From NCBI GenBank assembly GCA_946186535.1, contig CAMHNT010000099.1:1-8043 (forward strand): DNA of 8,043 nucleotides. The letters run 5' to 3'. Source of the DNA: an uncultured Clostridia bacterium. Its GTDB lineage: Bacteria > Bacillota > Clostridia > Oscillospirales > Acutalibacteraceae. The notes beneath the pieces were generated by a model. It did not search any database and was not told the DNA's origin. It worked only from the letters and a program-made list of their open reading frames with translations. Below, piece after piece: positions 7,558 to 8,043 of the stretch; position 1 is the stretch's first letter; the number at the start of each line of letters is the position of its first letter. The position numbers and the translations under genes are program-made.

Positions 7558-7979
7558 TACCACATTCTGCCTGCAAGCATTGTGAGCTTGATGAAGGTCA
7601 GGCTTTTTATTTTTTCTATTTCGATTTTGTCGTCAAGATTTTCTAACTTTTCATCATCAACGAACAACACAACAATACCGTCCGAAAAAGCTTCAAGCGC
7701 ATCGGCTGTCGCTTTCGACAGGTCCGCATTGTTTTCGCCGTAGTTCACTCCAAACGACACCTTACCCTGTGAAGCCTGATCCTCGATCTGTGCGGAGGAA
7801 AGCGTTTTCAGAAGCTCGGAATTTTCACGGCGCTCGTTGTAGCTTTCAACGCAGAATTTCACGGTTGCTTCAAGAAGCCCACGGATATCCGTAATATTCT
7901 CGCTGTACGGTATTGTGACAGTCCTGATCTTATTCTGTTTGTTGGAAACAGATTTTACATTAACATTAATATTTACCAT
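7557..7979 (-). CDS. conserved-looking 140-aa protein, possible ubiquitin-like beta-grasp fold
   Basis: I do not recognise a named family. The predicted layout is strand (residues 2-11), strand (17-25), helix (29-52), a variable middle (53-97), strand (101-107), a turn with acidic DDEKLENLDDKI (108-119), and a final strand (127-134) ending LAGRMW. The last 40 residues recall the end of ubiquitin: strand, short loop, a leucine-aspartate turn, then an alternating hydrophobic strand. No C-terminal Gly-Gly is present, so conjugation is unlikely and a binding or adaptor role fits better. The ATG at 7979 follows AAGAAGG (7992-7986) at 6 nt. The gene overlaps the previous one by 7 nt and ends 14 nt before the giant-protein gene, so it should be made together with it. 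The fold is my inference from pattern only. Confidence 0.75.
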   Translation of the reverse strand: MVNINVNVKSVSNKQNKIRTVTIPYSENITDIRGLLEATVKFCVESYNERRENSELLKTLSSAQIEDQASQGKVSFGVNYGENNADLSKATADALEAFSDGIVVLFVDDEKLENLDDKIEIEKIKSLTFIKLTMLAGRMW

Positions 7980-8043
7980 ATTACACCTTCTTCAAAATAG
8001 TCGATTGATGCATATACTTGAATATATTTACCCTTGCGATTAT
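7973..8043 (-). CDS. C-terminal end of an unidentified upstream gene, partial
   Basis: Codons from 8041 down to a TAA at 7975-7973 read as 22 residues ending DYFEEGVIW. The start of the gene lies beyond the window. Its stop overlaps the next start in the arrangement ATGGTAA, a common sign of translational coupling. A second frame is also open here and ends ILKKV at a TAA (7983-7981) just before the same ATG. I prefer the first because it looks more like a normal protein end and matches the tight spacing of the operon. Nothing can be said about function. A MoxR-type ATPase or vWA protein would be the expected neighbour by analogy with E. coli yehI-yehL-yehP, but these few residues cannot show it. 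Confidence 0.5.
   Translation of the reverse strand, partial: NRKGKYIQVYASIDYFEEGVIW

Noticed and set aside
7327..7743. 138-residue plus-strand frame with a hydrophobic, serine-rich translation
   Set aside because: It is antisense to two well-supported minus-strand genes, each with good ribosome sites, and shows no start signal of its own.

Overview
The window looks like chromosomal DNA from a low- to mid-GC Firmicute, most plausibly a gut or rumen Clostridia member of the Ruminococcus/Eubacterium type. The grounds are AT-rich intergenic DNA, AGGAGG-like ribosome sites, a Bacillus/Clostridium-type L-lactate dehydrogenase behind a Rex-like site, a YetF-like DUF421 protein, and a DUF5724/DUF4132-type giant protein. 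No species can be named from the sequence alone. Every gene I can support is on the minus strand, so transcription runs from high to low coordinates.

Right part (about 8043 to 1798) is one apparent operon. In transcription order it holds: the last 22 codons of an unidentified gene (8043-7973); a 140-aa protein whose layout suggests a ubiquitin-like beta-grasp fold (7979-7557); a 437-residue ORF (7542-6229); a 1295-residue ORF ending in a DUF4132-type C-terminal module (6223-2336); and a small single-pass membrane protein (2298-1891). A strong intrinsic terminator follows (1827-1798). Gene gaps are minus 7, 14, 5 and 37 nt. The promoter must lie beyond the right edge.

The two large ORFs are probably halves of one gene of about 1,730 codons. 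The second ORF starts with GTG 5 nt after the first one stops, has no ribosome site, and lies in the -1 frame. A small indel at about 6229-6253 would fuse them into a protein of the length I recall for DUF5724/DUF4132 proteins. This is either a disabled gene, a sequencing error, or a gene read by frameshifting or reinitiation.

Middle part (1797-658) is a self-contained unit for L-lactate dehydrogenase. It has an AT-rich promoter region containing a perfect 20-bp palindrome and a Rex-like operator between promoter and start codon, which would link lactate formation to the NADH/NAD+ ratio.

Left part (566-1) is the N-terminal 188 codons of a DUF421 (YetF-like) membrane protein, cut by the window edge. 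The 91-nt gap before it holds only a 4-bp hairpin (TCAG/CTGA near 641-653) and no convincing promoter or terminator, so read-through from ldh is possible.

The most interesting part is the DUF4132 operon. In E. coli the DUF4132 protein YehI sits with a MoxR-type AAA+ ATPase (YehL) and a vWA protein (YehP). Related MoxR/vWA systems have been proposed to act in conflict or stress responses. The unseen upstream genes here may encode such partners. No RNA gene, CRISPR array, insertion sequence or prophage gene was seen.
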